A stretch of DNA of 21,603 nt from Armatimonadota bacterium (GCA_016210785.1 JACQTN010000609.1:1-21603); one strand, 5' to 3'; shown: positions 6,867 to 14,403, counted from the stretch's first letter. The notes: generated by a model from the sequence alone, not told the origin. Program-made: numbers and translations.

Positions 6867-8363
6867 GATGACAGGCCGGCGGAGGTCCCGCGAGTCGTCG
6901 GGGCGGCGCGCGCGCAGCAACTGGCGCGCCGCGGTGGCCAGCCGCCGCACTCCCTGGTCGATGGCGGCGGGCGACTCCACGGCAAACGTGAGCCGCGCAT
7001 GGCCGCGGTCTTCCCGGTCCGGGAAGAAGGGCATGCCCGGCGCCACCGCCACCCCGTGCTGGATCGCCGCCCGGTAGAGGGCGACGCCGGAGATGCCCGG
7101 CGGCAGGCTCAACCAGAGGTGATAGCCCCCCTCCGGCACCGTCCAGCGGATGCCCTCCGGCATCTCGCGCTCCAGCGCGTCCACCATCCGGTCCCGCCGG
7201 GCCTGCAGCGCCTGGCGCAGGCGGACCATGGGTCGCTCCAGCCGCCCCTGCCGCAGCAGCGTGTCCATCACGCGCTGGATCAGGCTGTTAGTGTGGAGGT
7301 CGGCGGCCTGCTTGGCCGTGACGAACTGCCGCTTCACCTCCGGAGGCACCACCAGGAAACCGAGCCGCAGGCCGCCCAGGAGCAGCGACTTGGTGAGCCC
7401 GCTGGCGTACAGCACCACGCCGTGCCGGTCGAGCGCCCGCAGCGGCGGCGGCGGCGGGGTAAACCACAGGTCGCGGTGGACGTCGTCCTCCAGGACCGGC
7501 AACTGGTGGCGGCGAGCCAGCGTCACCAGGCGGCGGCGGCGCTCCAGGCTCATGGTGATCCCGGTGGGGTTGTGGAAGGTCGGCATGGTAAAAAAGAGCC
7601 GCGGCCGGTACCGCACGATGAGGGTCTCCATGATGTCCAGGCGCGCGCCTTCCGCGTCCATGGGCACACCGATGATGCGGGCGCCGCGGGCCTCCAGCAG
7701 GTCGATCACCACCACGTAGGTGGGCGAGTCGGTGAACACCACATCGCCCGGCTGCACCAGCAGCTTGGTCACCAGGTCGATGGCCTGCTGCGTGCCGGCG
7801 GTGATGACGATGCTGTCCGCCGCTGCCCTGATGCCGATCTCGCTCAGGTGCTCGCCCAGCCACTCGCGCAGCGGGGCGTACCCCCCCGGGGCGTCGTATC
7901 CCACGGCCTCCGCACCCTCCCGGCGCAGCACGGCGGCCATGGCACGCTGGAGCTCCTTGACCGGCACCAGTTCGCGCAGTGCGGTGGGGCTGTGGATCGC
8001 GATCACTCCCGGCCCCCGCGCCATCCGGAAGAACTCGTCCAGCAGCTCCGTGGCCGGCCGGCCCGGCGTCGCGGACGGCGGCCAGGTGCGGGCGACGGGC
8101 GTCTCGCCGTCGGTGCCGGCGACGAAGGTGCCGCGCCCCACGTGGGAGGTGACCAGCCCGTCCGCCTCCAGCTCCGCGTAGGCGTTGACGACGGTCAGGC
8201 GGGTGACGCCCAGCTGGCGCGCCAGGATGCGGGTGGGCGGAAGCCGGGTGCCGGGAGGGAGGCGCCCCCCGCGGATCTCCTCCCGCAGGTGCGCCACGAT
8301 CTGCCGGTACAGGGGCTCCCGGCGCTGCCGGTCCGCGCGGATGTCCAGGGCCGTCCAGTGCAT
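6864..8363 (-). CDS. MocR-type transcriptional regulator (GntR winged helix fused to class I aminotransferase)
   Basis: 499 residues. Residues about 15-82 form a GntR-family winged helix-turn-helix (PLYRQIVAHLREEI, then LPPTRILARQLGVTRLTVVNAY). Residues about 110-485 form a fold-type I aminotransferase-like domain with HNPTG (Asn265), LEDDVHRDL (Asp294) and the PLP lysine in SGLTKSLLLGG (Lys325), so cofactor binding should be intact. MocR proteins such as PdxR and GabR use this domain as a sensor for PLP or amino-acid ligands. Start ATG at 8361-8363 has no ribosome site; a TATAAT nine bases upstream suggests a leaderless or nearly leaderless message. It is divergent from a small gene and MOSC gene, which may be targets. 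Its stop codon lies at the edge of a repeat element. Confidence 0.93.
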   Translation of the reverse strand: MHWTALDIRADRQRREPLYRQIVAHLREEIRGGRLPPGTRLPPTRILARQLGVTRLTVVNAYAELEADGLVTSHVGRGTFVAGTDGETPVARTWPPSATPGRPATELLDEFFRMARGPGVIAIHSPTALRELVPVKELQRAMAAVLRREGAEAVGYDAPGGYAPLREWLGEHLSEIGIRAAADSIVITAGTQQAIDLVTKLLVQPGDVVFTDSPTYVVVIDLLEARGARIIGVPMDAEGARLDIMETLIVRYRPRLFFTMPTFHNPTGITMSLERRRRLVTLARRHQLPVLEDDVHRDLWFTPPPPPLRALDRHGVVLYASGLTKSLLLGGLRLGFLVVPPEVKRQFVTAKQAADLHTNSLIQRVMDTLLRQGRLERPMVRLRQALQARRDRMVDALEREMPEGIRWTVPEGGYHLWLSLPPGISGVALYRAAIQHGVAVAPGMPFFPDREDRGHARLTFAVESPAAIDQGVRRLATAARQLLRARRPDDSRDLRRPVI

Positions 8364-8372
8364 CTCGGCCGG

Positions 8373-8402
8373 ATTATAGGCGGACCAATCCGGGATTGTA
8401 CA
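8373..8402 (-). promoter_or_regulatory. Promoter of the MocR-type gene
   Basis: Perfect TATAAT at 8373-8378 on the minus strand, with TGTACA (four of six -35 consensus bases) at 8397-8402 and an 18-base spacer. Predicted transcription starts near 8366, three bases before the ATG, leaving no room for a ribosome site. The -35 and spacer are covered by the candidate operator at 8382-8410. Confidence 0.6.
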
Positions 8403-8410
8403 GGTCCAAT
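8382..8410. promoter_or_regulatory. Candidate MocR operator (direct repeats)
   Basis: Direct repeats GGACCAAT (8382-8389) and GGTCCAAT (8403-8410), seven of eight bases identical, start 21 bases apart (two helical turns). A small palindrome, CAATCC-G-GGATTG (8386-8398), overlaps the first. MocR regulators such as PdxR bind direct repeats near their own promoter, and this pair brackets the promoter spacer between two divergent genes. Function is inferred from position and symmetry. Confidence 0.5.
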
Positions 8411-8488
8411 TTCCGCCCCGGCCAGGACGCGGGCGCGCCGGCGTCTAACAAAGAAATGGTTTCCACGACGGAGGGAGGAGCGCGGGCC

Positions 8489-8743
8489 ATGGGCGTGGCG
8501 AAGCTGGGGCTCGACATGGATGAGGTCAAGGCGCGGTTCGAGGAGCAGTTCAAGCAGCTCCATCTTCAAGTCTTCAACCGCCCGGCGAAGACCATGGGCG
8601 AGGTCACCGGGGTCATCGGCGGCGTGATTGCCCACTTCGTGGCCCAGGTCATCGAAGAGAACAACCGCCGGATCGCCGAGCAGCTCACCGAGATGGGCGT
8701 CCTGCCGGAGGGAAGGGGTCAGCGGGGCGCGGGGATGCACTGA
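8489..8743 (+). CDS. Small hypothetical protein
   Basis: 84 residues from the ATG at 8489, which has GGAGGGAGGAG at suitable distance; upstream in-frame ATGs at 8396 and 8456 lack a ribosome site. I do not recognise a family. The sequence looks almost wholly helical: a charged amphipathic N-terminal half (DEVKARFEEQFKQLHLQVF), a more hydrophobic stretch GVIGGVIAHFVAQVI at about 42-56 that is too short and polar for a clear membrane span, then a charged helix (EENNRRIAEQLTEMG). No cysteine. Divergent from the MocR-type regulator and upstream of the MOSC gene, so possibly controlled by the regulator. The function is unknown. Confidence 0.6.
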   Translation: MGVAKLGLDMDEVKARFEEQFKQLHLQVFNRPAKTMGEVTGVIGGVIAHFVAQVIEENNRRIAEQLTEMGVLPEGRGQRGAGMH

Positions 8744-8784
8744 CCGGAATCGGGATCGGCGTGGGAATGCCGAGCGGCGTGGGA

Positions 8785-8815
8785 GCGCGCGGCGACGCGC
8801 AGACGTCGCGCGCGC
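8785..8815 (+). other. Stem-loop between the small gene and the MOSC gene
   Basis: GCGACG (8792-8797) pairs with CGTCGC (8804-8809), and beyond a one-base bulge GCGCGC (8785-8790) pairs with GCGCGC (8810-8815), giving a 12-pair hairpin with a 6-base loop. No T-run. It may end or attenuate the small-gene transcript 42 bases after its stop codon. Confidence 0.35.
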
Positions 8816-8930
8816 GCCGATGCCCAAACGTGCGAAGAGCGCGGCGGCGGGTGATGGCGTGAGCAGGAATGCCCGCGGCCCGAGGGAATAGACCGCGGTG
8901 GTGTGACAAAGCTGTCGGGGAGGCCCCGTG

Positions 8931-9407
8931 ATGACGGCGGAGCGCGGTGACTCACGCGGCGGCGGAACGGTGGTGGCGATCCATATCTCGCCGGGGCACG
9001 GACGCCCCAAGTACCGGGTACCGAGCGCGGAGGCGATCGCCAACGCCGGCCTGCGCGACGACGCCCACGGGCGGCCGGGCGGCAAGCGGCAGGTACTGCT
9101 GATGCCCGTGGAGGTGCTGGAGCAACTCGACCTGCCGCCTGGCAGCGTGAAAGAGACCTTCACCACGCGCGGGTGCGACGTGATGGGGCTGCGTCCCGGC
9201 GACCGGGTGCGGGTGGGGCAGACGCTTCTGGAGATCACCGGCGAGTGCGAACCCTGCGGACACATGGATGAGATCCGTTCCGGGCTGCAGGAGGAACTGC
9301 GGGGGCGCCGCGGGATGCTGGCCCGCGTGCTGGAAGGCGGGCCGGTGCAGGAAGGCGACCCGATCGTTCTGGAGAGCACCACGGCCGCGCCACAGGCGCG
9401 GCCGTGA
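8931..9407 (+). CDS. MOSC domain-containing protein
   Basis: 158 residues, a single MOSC domain (family found at the C-terminus of molybdenum cofactor sulfurases and as stand-alone proteins). Evidence is the order VVAIHISPGHGRPKY, then RGCDVMGLRPGDRVRVGQTLLEITG, then the conserved cysteines in ECEPCGHMDEIRSGL (Cys106 and Cys109). MOSC proteins are thought to carry or deliver sulfur to molybdenum or other metal sites; YiiM-like members reduce N-hydroxylated bases. Start ATG at 8931 sits seven bases after GGGGAGG; a GTG at 8928 is in frame but too close to it. No molybdenum enzyme is in the window. Followed by a very strong palindrome. Confidence 0.88.
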   Translation: MTAERGDSRGGGTVVAIHISPGHGRPKYRVPSAEAIANAGLRDDAHGRPGGKRQVLLMPVEVLEQLDLPPGSVKETFTTRGCDVMGLRPGDRVRVGQTLLEITGECEPCGHMDEIRSGLQEELRGRRGMLARVLEGGPVQEGDPIVLESTTAAPQARP

Positions 9408-9425
9408 GAGCGTCTCGAGTGCAAC

Positions 9426-9469
9426 ACGCGGCGGAGGCCGGCCCCCCGGGGGGCCGGCCTCCGCCGCGT
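9426..9469. terminator. Perfect 44-bp palindrome between convergent genes
   Basis: Both 22-base arms match exactly, with the centre of symmetry between 9447 and 9448 in a CCCCCCGGGGGG core. It lies in the 90-base gap between the stop codons of the MOSC gene (+) and the Gfo/Idh gene (-), so it can fold into an extremely stable hairpin in either transcript and probably ends both. There is no T-run on either side, as is common for terminators of G+C-rich bacteria. Confidence 0.65.
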
Positions 9470-9497
9470 CATCGAGAAGTGATCGCGACGCCTGCGC

Positions 9498-10580
9498 CTA
9501 CGAGGGCGCCACGTTCACCCATCCTTCGCGCGGTGAGCGCCTGACGGCGTCCATCACCACGCGCACGCGCATCCCGTCGTAGAACGTGGCGGCGGGTGCC
9601 ACGTCCTTCCTGCCGCTGCGGATCACGTCCACCAGGTGCGCCGCGAGCCGCACGAACGGCCGGCCCCACCGCCCCGTGTAGTTCATGCCCGGCGGCATGG
9701 GAAGGCTGTCGGGCTCCACCATCGGCGTTAACGCCTCGCCGCCCCGCGCGCCCCACAGCCGCTCCTCTTCGTCGAAGACCAGCGACCCTTCCTCGCCCGC
9801 AATCTCGAAGCGCGTCCCTCGGCCGTGGTGCGCCACGGCGGTCAGGAGCAGGGCGCCTGTCGCGCCGCCGGCGAACCGGAGCAGCAGCCCCGTGTAATCG
9901 TCGGCGGTCACCGGGCGCATCTGGCCCGCGGGATCGATGCGCTCCTTCACGTGGGTCTCGTAGTGACCGACCACGGCCACGATCTCGCCGAGCCAGTAGC
10001 GCATCAGATCCAGCCAGTGGGAACCCGTCCCGCCAAACGAACCTCCGCCCTTCTCCGCCTCGCAGGTCCAGTCCCAGGTGCGGCCCTTGCGGGCGTCGGC
10101 GCGCATGTTGGTGGCGGTGATGATGAAGATGTGCCGCACGCGCCCGATGTACCCCTCCTGGATCAACTCCCGGATGCGGGCGCACGCCGGCGTGAAGCGC
10201 TGCTCGTGGTCCACCACGTTGATGATCCCGGCGTGGCGTGCCGCGTCCACCATCTCCTGGGCCAGCGCCGGCGTCAGGCAGAACGGTTTCTCGGAGAGCA
10301 CGTGCTTGCCGGCCTGGAGGGCAGCCATCCCGTGCGGGTGGTGGAGATACGGCGGCGCGGTGACGCTGACCAGATCCACCTCTTCCACCTTCACCAAGTC
10401 GCGGTAGTCGGTGAAGGCATAAGGAATGTCGAACTCCCGCGCCACCTGCTCCGCCTTCTCCTTCCTCCCGCTGCAGACCGCCACGACTTTGGCGTGCGGG
10501 CTGGCCAGAAAACCGGGAATCTGCACCACGCGCCCGAACCCTGTCCCGATGACGCCGATGCCGACCTTGCCGTCCTTCAT
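9498..10580 (-). CDS. Gfo/Idh/MocA family oxidoreductase
   Basis: 360 residues; NAD(P)-dependent dehydrogenase of sugars, inositols or related polyols. The Rossmann motif is GVIGTGFG at residues 9-16, the family's EKP motif is at 97-99 (VLSEKPF), and the catalytic-site segment GGGSFGGTGSHWLDLMRYW contains His188 and Asp191. ATG at 10578-10580 has GGGAGG six bases upstream. It is the last gene of the long minus-strand series and lies about 110 bases after thiD. Members of this family are commonly found beside sugar transporters, epimerases and aminotransferases, as here. The substrate is not deducible from sequence. Confidence 0.93.
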   Translation of the reverse strand: MKDGKVGIGVIGTGFGRVVQIPGFLASPHAKVVAVCSGRKEKAEQVAREFDIPYAFTDYRDLVKVEEVDLVSVTAPPYLHHPHGMAALQAGKHVLSEKPFCLTPALAQEMVDAARHAGIINVVDHEQRFTPACARIRELIQEGYIGRVRHIFIITATNMRADARKGRTWDWTCEAEKGGGSFGGTGSHWLDLMRYWLGEIVAVVGHYETHVKERIDPAGQMRPVTADDYTGLLLRFAGGATGALLLTAVAHHGRGTRFEIAGEEGSLVFDEEERLWGARGGEALTPMVEPDSLPMPPGMNYTGRWGRPFVRLAAHLVDVIRSGRKDVAPAATFYDGMRVRVVMDAVRRSPREGWVNVAPS

Positions 10581-10650
10581 CGCGAACCTCCCTCGGGAAT
10601 ATGACCGCCCGCCCCGAGCGCGTCGCCGGACGCGGCCCTGAAGGGGCCCG

Positions 10651-10678
10651 GTCTCTCGACAGGCTCAGGATGACGGGA
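10651..10678. repeat. REP-like extragenic sequence
   Basis: The stretch reading CTCGACAGGCTCAGGATGAC followed by GGG resembles a short intergenic repeat that I recall as widespread in bacterial genomes. Only one copy is in the window, so repetition cannot be shown here. It lies between the thiD stop and the Gfo/Idh start, next to a short GGCCC/GGGCC stem (around 10634-10650). Confidence 0.35.
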
Positions 10679-10686
10679 AGAAGACG

Positions 10687-11508
10687 CTACTTGAGCAGAC
10701 CTGCCCTCAGATACAGCCACGCCATGGGGTGGGCGGGGCCGTACCCTTTCCCCAGCGGCAGCCCGTGCCGCACCGCCTCCGTGATGAAGGCCTTGGCTGC
10801 CCGCACCGCCTCGACCACCCCGTCTCCTCTCGCCAGCCCCGCGGCGATTGCCGACGCGAAGATTCAGCCGGTGCCGTGCGTGTGCCGGCTGTGCACCTTC
10901 TCCGCGCGGAACTCGGTGAAGTCGCGGCCATCGAACAGGACGTCGATCGCCTCCGCCTCGCTCTCCAGGTGGCCACCTTTCACCACCACGTGCCGGGGGC
11001 CGAGATCGTGGATCGCCCGCGCCGCCTCCCGCATCTCCGCCAGGGTGCGGATCTCCCGGCCCGCCAGCGCCTGCGCCTCGTGCAGGTTCGGGGTGACGAC
11101 CGTGGCCAGCGGCAGGAGCCGCGTCTTCAGCGCGGCCATCGCCTCCGGGCGCAGCAGCGGCGCGCCGCTCTTGGTGATCATCACGGGGTCCACGACCAGC
11201 GGCGTCAGCCGGTGCTCCGCGACCTTGGCCGCCACCGCGTCGATGATGGGCGTGCTGCTCAGCATCCCGGTCTTGGTGGCGTCGACGCCCATGTCGGTGA
11301 CGACCACGTCGATCTGCTGCGCCACGAACTCCGGCGCCATCTCCACCACCCCGTACACGCCGGTGGTGTTCTGCGCCGTGAGCGCCGTGATGGCGGTCAT
11401 CCCGAACGCCCCCAGCGCGGAAACGGTCTTCAGGTCGGCCTGAATGCCGGCGCCGCCCCCGGAGTCTGAGCCGGCGATGATCAGCACGCGGGGAATCGGT
11501 GCGCGCAT
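10687..11508 (-). CDS. thiD: Hydroxymethylpyrimidine (phosphate) kinase ThiD with in-frame TGA at the active-site Cys
   Basis: Ribokinase-family kinase that phosphorylates HMP and then HMP-phosphate for thiamin synthesis. Residues 13-28 carry GSDSGGGAGIQADLKT, VVVKGGH lies near 180, and HTHGTG is at 209-214. In ThiD proteins this motif is followed by a conserved cysteine of the anion-hole loop (HGTGC); here codon 215 (10864-10866) is TGA. The same frame then continues for 58 codons with a typical ThiD C-terminus (IFASAIAAGLARGDG, then GKGYGPAHPMAWLY) to TAG at 10687-10689, giving 273 codons, the usual family length. Either TGA is read (selenocysteine or read-through), or this is a point-mutated gene or sequence error. 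ATG at 11506-11508; weak AGGGA upstream. Lies 62 bases after tenA. Confidence 0.88.
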
Positions 11509-11570
11509 GGCCCGCTCATCCCTGCCTCACGGACTCCATCTCCTGCTGCCTCGCACACTCCACGTGTCCC

Positions 11571-12236
11571 TCACACGTTCCAACTCTCCCGTCCGTAGGC
11601 CATGTCCCAGAACAGGTACTCGTACCGGAGGCTGGTGGTGAACGCTTCCTCCATGCGGCGCCGCTCATCCGCCGGGGCCTGTGCGCCCAGGCGGTCCACG
11701 ACGCCGCGGCACCACTCCGCCAGGGCGGTGAACTCCGGCGAGGCGTACATCTCGATCCACTTCGCGTAGCGCGGGTCGCGCGGCCGCGGCCCCCGGGCCA
11801 GGCGCGCCCCGATGTCCGCGTACCCCCACATGCACGGCAGCAAGGCAGCGGCCAGCTCCGGGAAGGTCCCGGCCGCGGCCGCCCGCATCAGGAAATCGGC
11901 GTAGGCCTGCGTCGTGGGCGCCTTCGTCTCCCGCTCCAGCTCGGCCACAGTGATGCCGAACTCCGCCGCGTAGGCGCGGTGCAGCCCCATCTCCACGCTC
12001 AGCGTGGCATGGCACAGCTCCGCGAACTTCCCCATGGTTGCCAGGTCCGGGACGCGCGCCGCGGCGTAGGCCAGCACCCGGGCGTAGTCGATGAGAAAGA
12101 GGTAGTCCTGACGCACCCACACCTTGAAGCGCTCCAGGTCCAGGCTGCCGTCGCCCAACCCCCGCACGAAGGGGTGGACGTGCTGCGCCTCCCAGATGGT
12201 CGCCCCGGCCTGCCGCAGGTGATCGCTGAAGCGCAT
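11571..12236 (-). CDS. tenA: Aminopyrimidine aminohydrolase / thiaminase II TenA
   Basis: 221 residues, full length. Cytosolic enzyme that hydrolyses aminopyrimidine from degraded thiamin to HMP (and can cleave thiamin). The catalytic residues match Bacillus subtilis TenA almost number for number: Asp44 (VRQDYLFLIDYARV), Cys135 (LLPCMWGYADIG) and Glu206 (SLRYEYLFWDMAY). This is the Cys-containing TenA class. ATG at 12234-12236 with no obvious ribosome site directly upstream; the upstream frame is stopped, so no longer start exists. Directly ahead of thiD, whose kinase would use the HMP it makes, so the pair forms a salvage unit. I find no TPP riboswitch upstream. Confidence 0.94.
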   Translation of the reverse strand: MRFSDHLRQAGATIWEAQHVHPFVRGLGDGSLDLERFKVWVRQDYLFLIDYARVLAYAAARVPDLATMGKFAELCHATLSVEMGLHRAYAAEFGITVAELERETKAPTTQAYADFLMRAAAAGTFPELAAALLPCMWGYADIGARLARGPRPRDPRYAKWIEMYASPEFTALAEWCRGVVDRLGAQAPADERRRMEEAFTTSLRYEYLFWDMAYGRESWNV

Positions 12237-12313
12237 GGCGGTGTGGTTTTCGTGTTCGCCGTGTCAACTCCTCCAGCCCGGCGCCGTCAGCCCCGGGTCC
12301 CCCGCCCGAGGTC

Positions 12314-12338
12314 CCCGGTCCTGCATCCCGGACCCGGG
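12314..12338 (-). other. Hairpin after the epimerase gene
   Basis: CCCGGTCC (12314-12321) pairs with GGACC-CGGG (12330-12338, one bulged base) around an 8-base loop, just past the stop codon of the epimerase gene at 12347. No T-run follows in the minus direction. Possible weak terminator separating the epimerase from tenA-thiD. Confidence 0.35.
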
Positions 12339-12346
12339 TTCCAGCC

Positions 12347-13333
12347 TTACACCCCCTTCCCCAGCATGATCCGCAGCTCGCGCGCGCAGTCGGCGACGCC
12401 GGCCTCCAAGGGGAATTGCGGCTCGTATCCGATCTCGCGGCGTGCCCGGGTGATGTCCAGCGGCGGATGGTACTGCTCTCCCTCGTCGGAGAAGCTCTCG
12501 CCCGGCCCCACCTCGATGCGGGCGCCGGGCAGCGCGCGCCGCACCGTCTCCGCGGCCTGGCGCAACGTCACCGCCCGGCCGCCGCCGATGTTGTAGATCC
12601 CGCCGTTGCGCGGGCCCTCCGCCAGCGCCGCGCAGATCACGCCGTGGGCGCAGTCCTTGATGTACACCGGGTCGAAGACCCAGTCCCCGCCGCGCGGGAC
12701 GACGGTGGACGCGCCCTCCACGGCGTCCAGGATCATGCGGTTGAGCAGGTCGGGCGGCCGGTTGCCGCGGCGGATGGCCCGCTCGGCGCCGTAGTAGCTG
12801 GCGTAGCGCACCGCGGCGAAGTCCACCCCGAAGCGCCCGGCGTAGATGCGGCCCATGTATTCGCAGGCCAGCTTCATGACGGCGTAGGGCCGGCGCGGGT
12901 CGGGCGGATGGTCCTCCGCGATGGGCCGCCACTCCGGCGGCCCGTACACCCCGTAGTTGGGCGGGTAGATGTTGTGAGTGCTGGCCATGGCCACCCGCTC
13001 CACCCCGGCGTGCCGCGCCGCCTCCAACACGAGTAGGGTACCGCCCAGGTTGACCTGATACGAGCCCCAGGGATAGGTGTCGTAGTGGTCGCCGATCGCC
13101 GCGGCCAGGTGGATGATGCGCTGGATCTTCTCCGTGGTGATCACCCGCAGCAGGCCGCCCAGGTCGGTCACGTCCACCGGCACCAGCGGAATCTTCTTCG
13201 TCAGCTCGCGCAGGTTCCCCGGATGCACGTGGCTGTCGATTCCGGCCACGTCCACCCCGCGGGCGAGCAACTGGCGCACGGCGTGCGAGCCGATGCGGCC
13301 GCAGGCGCCGGTCACGAGGATCTTCATGCGCAT
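12347..13333 (-). CDS. NAD-dependent epimerase/dehydratase family protein (extended SDR)
   Basis: 328 residues. N-terminal Rossmann motif TGACGRIG (8-15; Gly9, Gly12, Gly15), Ser118/Thr119 in MASTHNIY, and the active-site Tyr150-x3-Lys154 (PYAVMKLACE), so the catalytic set is complete. The length and the C-terminal NIGGGRAVTLRQ segment fit sugar-nucleotide or sugar-acid dehydrogenases and epimerases. ATG at 13331-13333 follows GAGGAGG; a second ATG two codons later is possible. It lies 62 bases after the D-2-hydroxyacid dehydrogenase. It is a distant relative of the other epimerase at 19333-20307, suggesting a multi-step conversion of one compound. The substrate is unknown. Confidence 0.88.
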   Translation of the reverse strand: MRMKILVTGACGRIGSHAVRQLLARGVDVAGIDSHVHPGNLRELTKKIPLVPVDVTDLGGLLRVITTEKIQRIIHLAAAIGDHYDTYPWGSYQVNLGGTLLVLEAARHAGVERVAMASTHNIYPPNYGVYGPPEWRPIAEDHPPDPRRPYAVMKLACEYMGRIYAGRFGVDFAAVRYASYYGAERAIRRGNRPPDLLNRMILDAVEGASTVVPRGGDWVFDPVYIKDCAHGVICAALAEGPRNGGIYNIGGGRAVTLRQAAETVRRALPGARIEVGPGESFSDEGEQYHPPLDITRARREIGYEPQFPLEAGVADCARELRIMLGKGV

Positions 13334-13395
13334 TGCTCCTCCTCTTCCCTATTCAGGGCGCGGGCATGGCCCGCATCAGCGGCGACCACCCGCCG

Positions 13396-14403
13396 TCACG
13401 CGGGCGCCAGGTTGAGGACCGGCTCGCCCCGCCGGTACCGCCGCAGGTTCTCCATCACCATCTCCAGCCGGCCCACGAAGCCCCGGCTGGGCGCGGAGGC
13501 GACGTGCGGGGTGAGCACCACGTTGTCGAGCCGGAGCAGCGGGCTGTCCGCGGGCAGCGGCTCCCACCGGAAGACATCCAGCCCCGCTCCGGCGATGCGT
13601 CGGGAGGCCAGCGCCTCGACCAGCGCCTCCTCGTCCACCACCCCGCCCCGGCAGGTGTTGATGAGGAACGCCGTGGGCTTCATCAGGCGGAGCAGGTCAC
13701 CGTTGACGATCCGATCGTTTGACGGGACGTGGGGGATATGCAGCGTGACGAAGTCGGACTCCCCGAACAGCCGCTCCAGCGGCACGAGCTGCACGCCCAG
13801 CTCCCGCTCCTCCGACGCGGCGAGCGGGACGACGTCGTGGTAGAGAAGCCGGAGGCCGAACCCCGCGGCGTGCAGGGCCACCTCGCTGCCGATCTCGCCC
13901 ACCCCCACGATGCCCAGCGTCTTGCCGTAGAGGATGTCCAGGTCCAGCCGCATCCAGTTGAACGCGTGCACGCGCTCGTCGGTCTCCATGGGCGTGACGT
14001 CGAGAGCCCGGTACGCGGCATTGACCACGGCGGCGTGGCCGCGCAGCAGCCGCCGGTTCAGCGCCAGCATCAGCATGAGTACGTGCTCGCCCAGCGCGAT
14101 CCACTCCGGCATCCGCCAGCGCGCCACGGCCACCCCGGCGGAGTGGGCCGCCGGCAGATCCACGTTGCGCAGCGAGTTGCCCATCTTCTGGAGCAGCCGG
14201 AGGCGGCGCGCCGAGCGCAGCACCTCCGCGGTCACGGCGAACCGCTTGACCACCATGATCTCCGCGGCGGCGACGGCGGCCGACGGATCGCCGCCGCCGT
14301 CCAGCGCGGCAAACGCGAATCCCTCCGCCTCCAGCATCCGCCGGGCCGCCCCCGCCTCCGCGGGCCTCAGCGGGTCACAGAAGAGCACGGGTGTCCGGTC
14401 CAC
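13396..14403 (-). CDS. D-isomer-specific 2-hydroxyacid dehydrogenase
   Basis: 335 residues from GTG at 14401-14403. NAD-binding motif GIVGVGEIGSE (Gly167, Gly169, Gly172 in this numbering). Catalytic set: Arg252 in NTCRGGVVDEEAL, Glu281 in VFRWEPLP, and His300 in LTPHVAS. Family members include phosphoglycerate, glyoxylate/hydroxypyruvate and D-lactate dehydrogenases; there is no C-terminal ACT domain, so it is not a long-form SerA. A TTG at 14436 would add 11 residues, but the GTG has GAGGGG eight bases upstream and fits the family start better. Placed downstream of the ABC permeases, where it may reduce or oxidise the product of an imported 2-hydroxy or 2-oxo acid. Confidence 0.9.
   Translation of the reverse strand: MDRTPVLFCDPLRPAEAGAARRMLEAEGFAFAALDGGGDPSAAVAAAEIMVVKRFAVTAEVLRSARRLRLLQKMGNSLRNVDLPAAHSAGVAVARWRMPEWIALGEHVLMLMLALNRRLLRGHAAVVNAAYRALDVTPMETDERVHAFNWMRLDLDILYGKTLGIVGVGEIGSEVALHAAGFGLRLLYHDVVPLAASEERELGVQLVPLERLFGESDFVTLHIPHVPSNDRIVNGDLLRLMKPTAFLINTCRGGVVDEEALVEALASRRIAGAGLDVFRWEPLPADSPLLRLDNVVLTPHVASAPSRGFVGRLEMVMENLRRYRRGEPVLNLAPA

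Noticed and set aside
10807..10863. Selenocysteine insertion hairpin directly after the thiD TGA
   Set aside because: A small stem (CGGC/GCCG with a bulged U) exists, but its AAUC loop lacks the GGU-type apex expected of bacterial SECIS, so I do not annotate it as a SECIS.
2284..14403. Reassignment of TGA as a sense codon genome-wide
   Set aside because: The Nfu-domain, nucleotidyltransferase-like, 2-hydroxyacid dehydrogenase, tenA and second epimerase genes all end at TGA at family-typical lengths.
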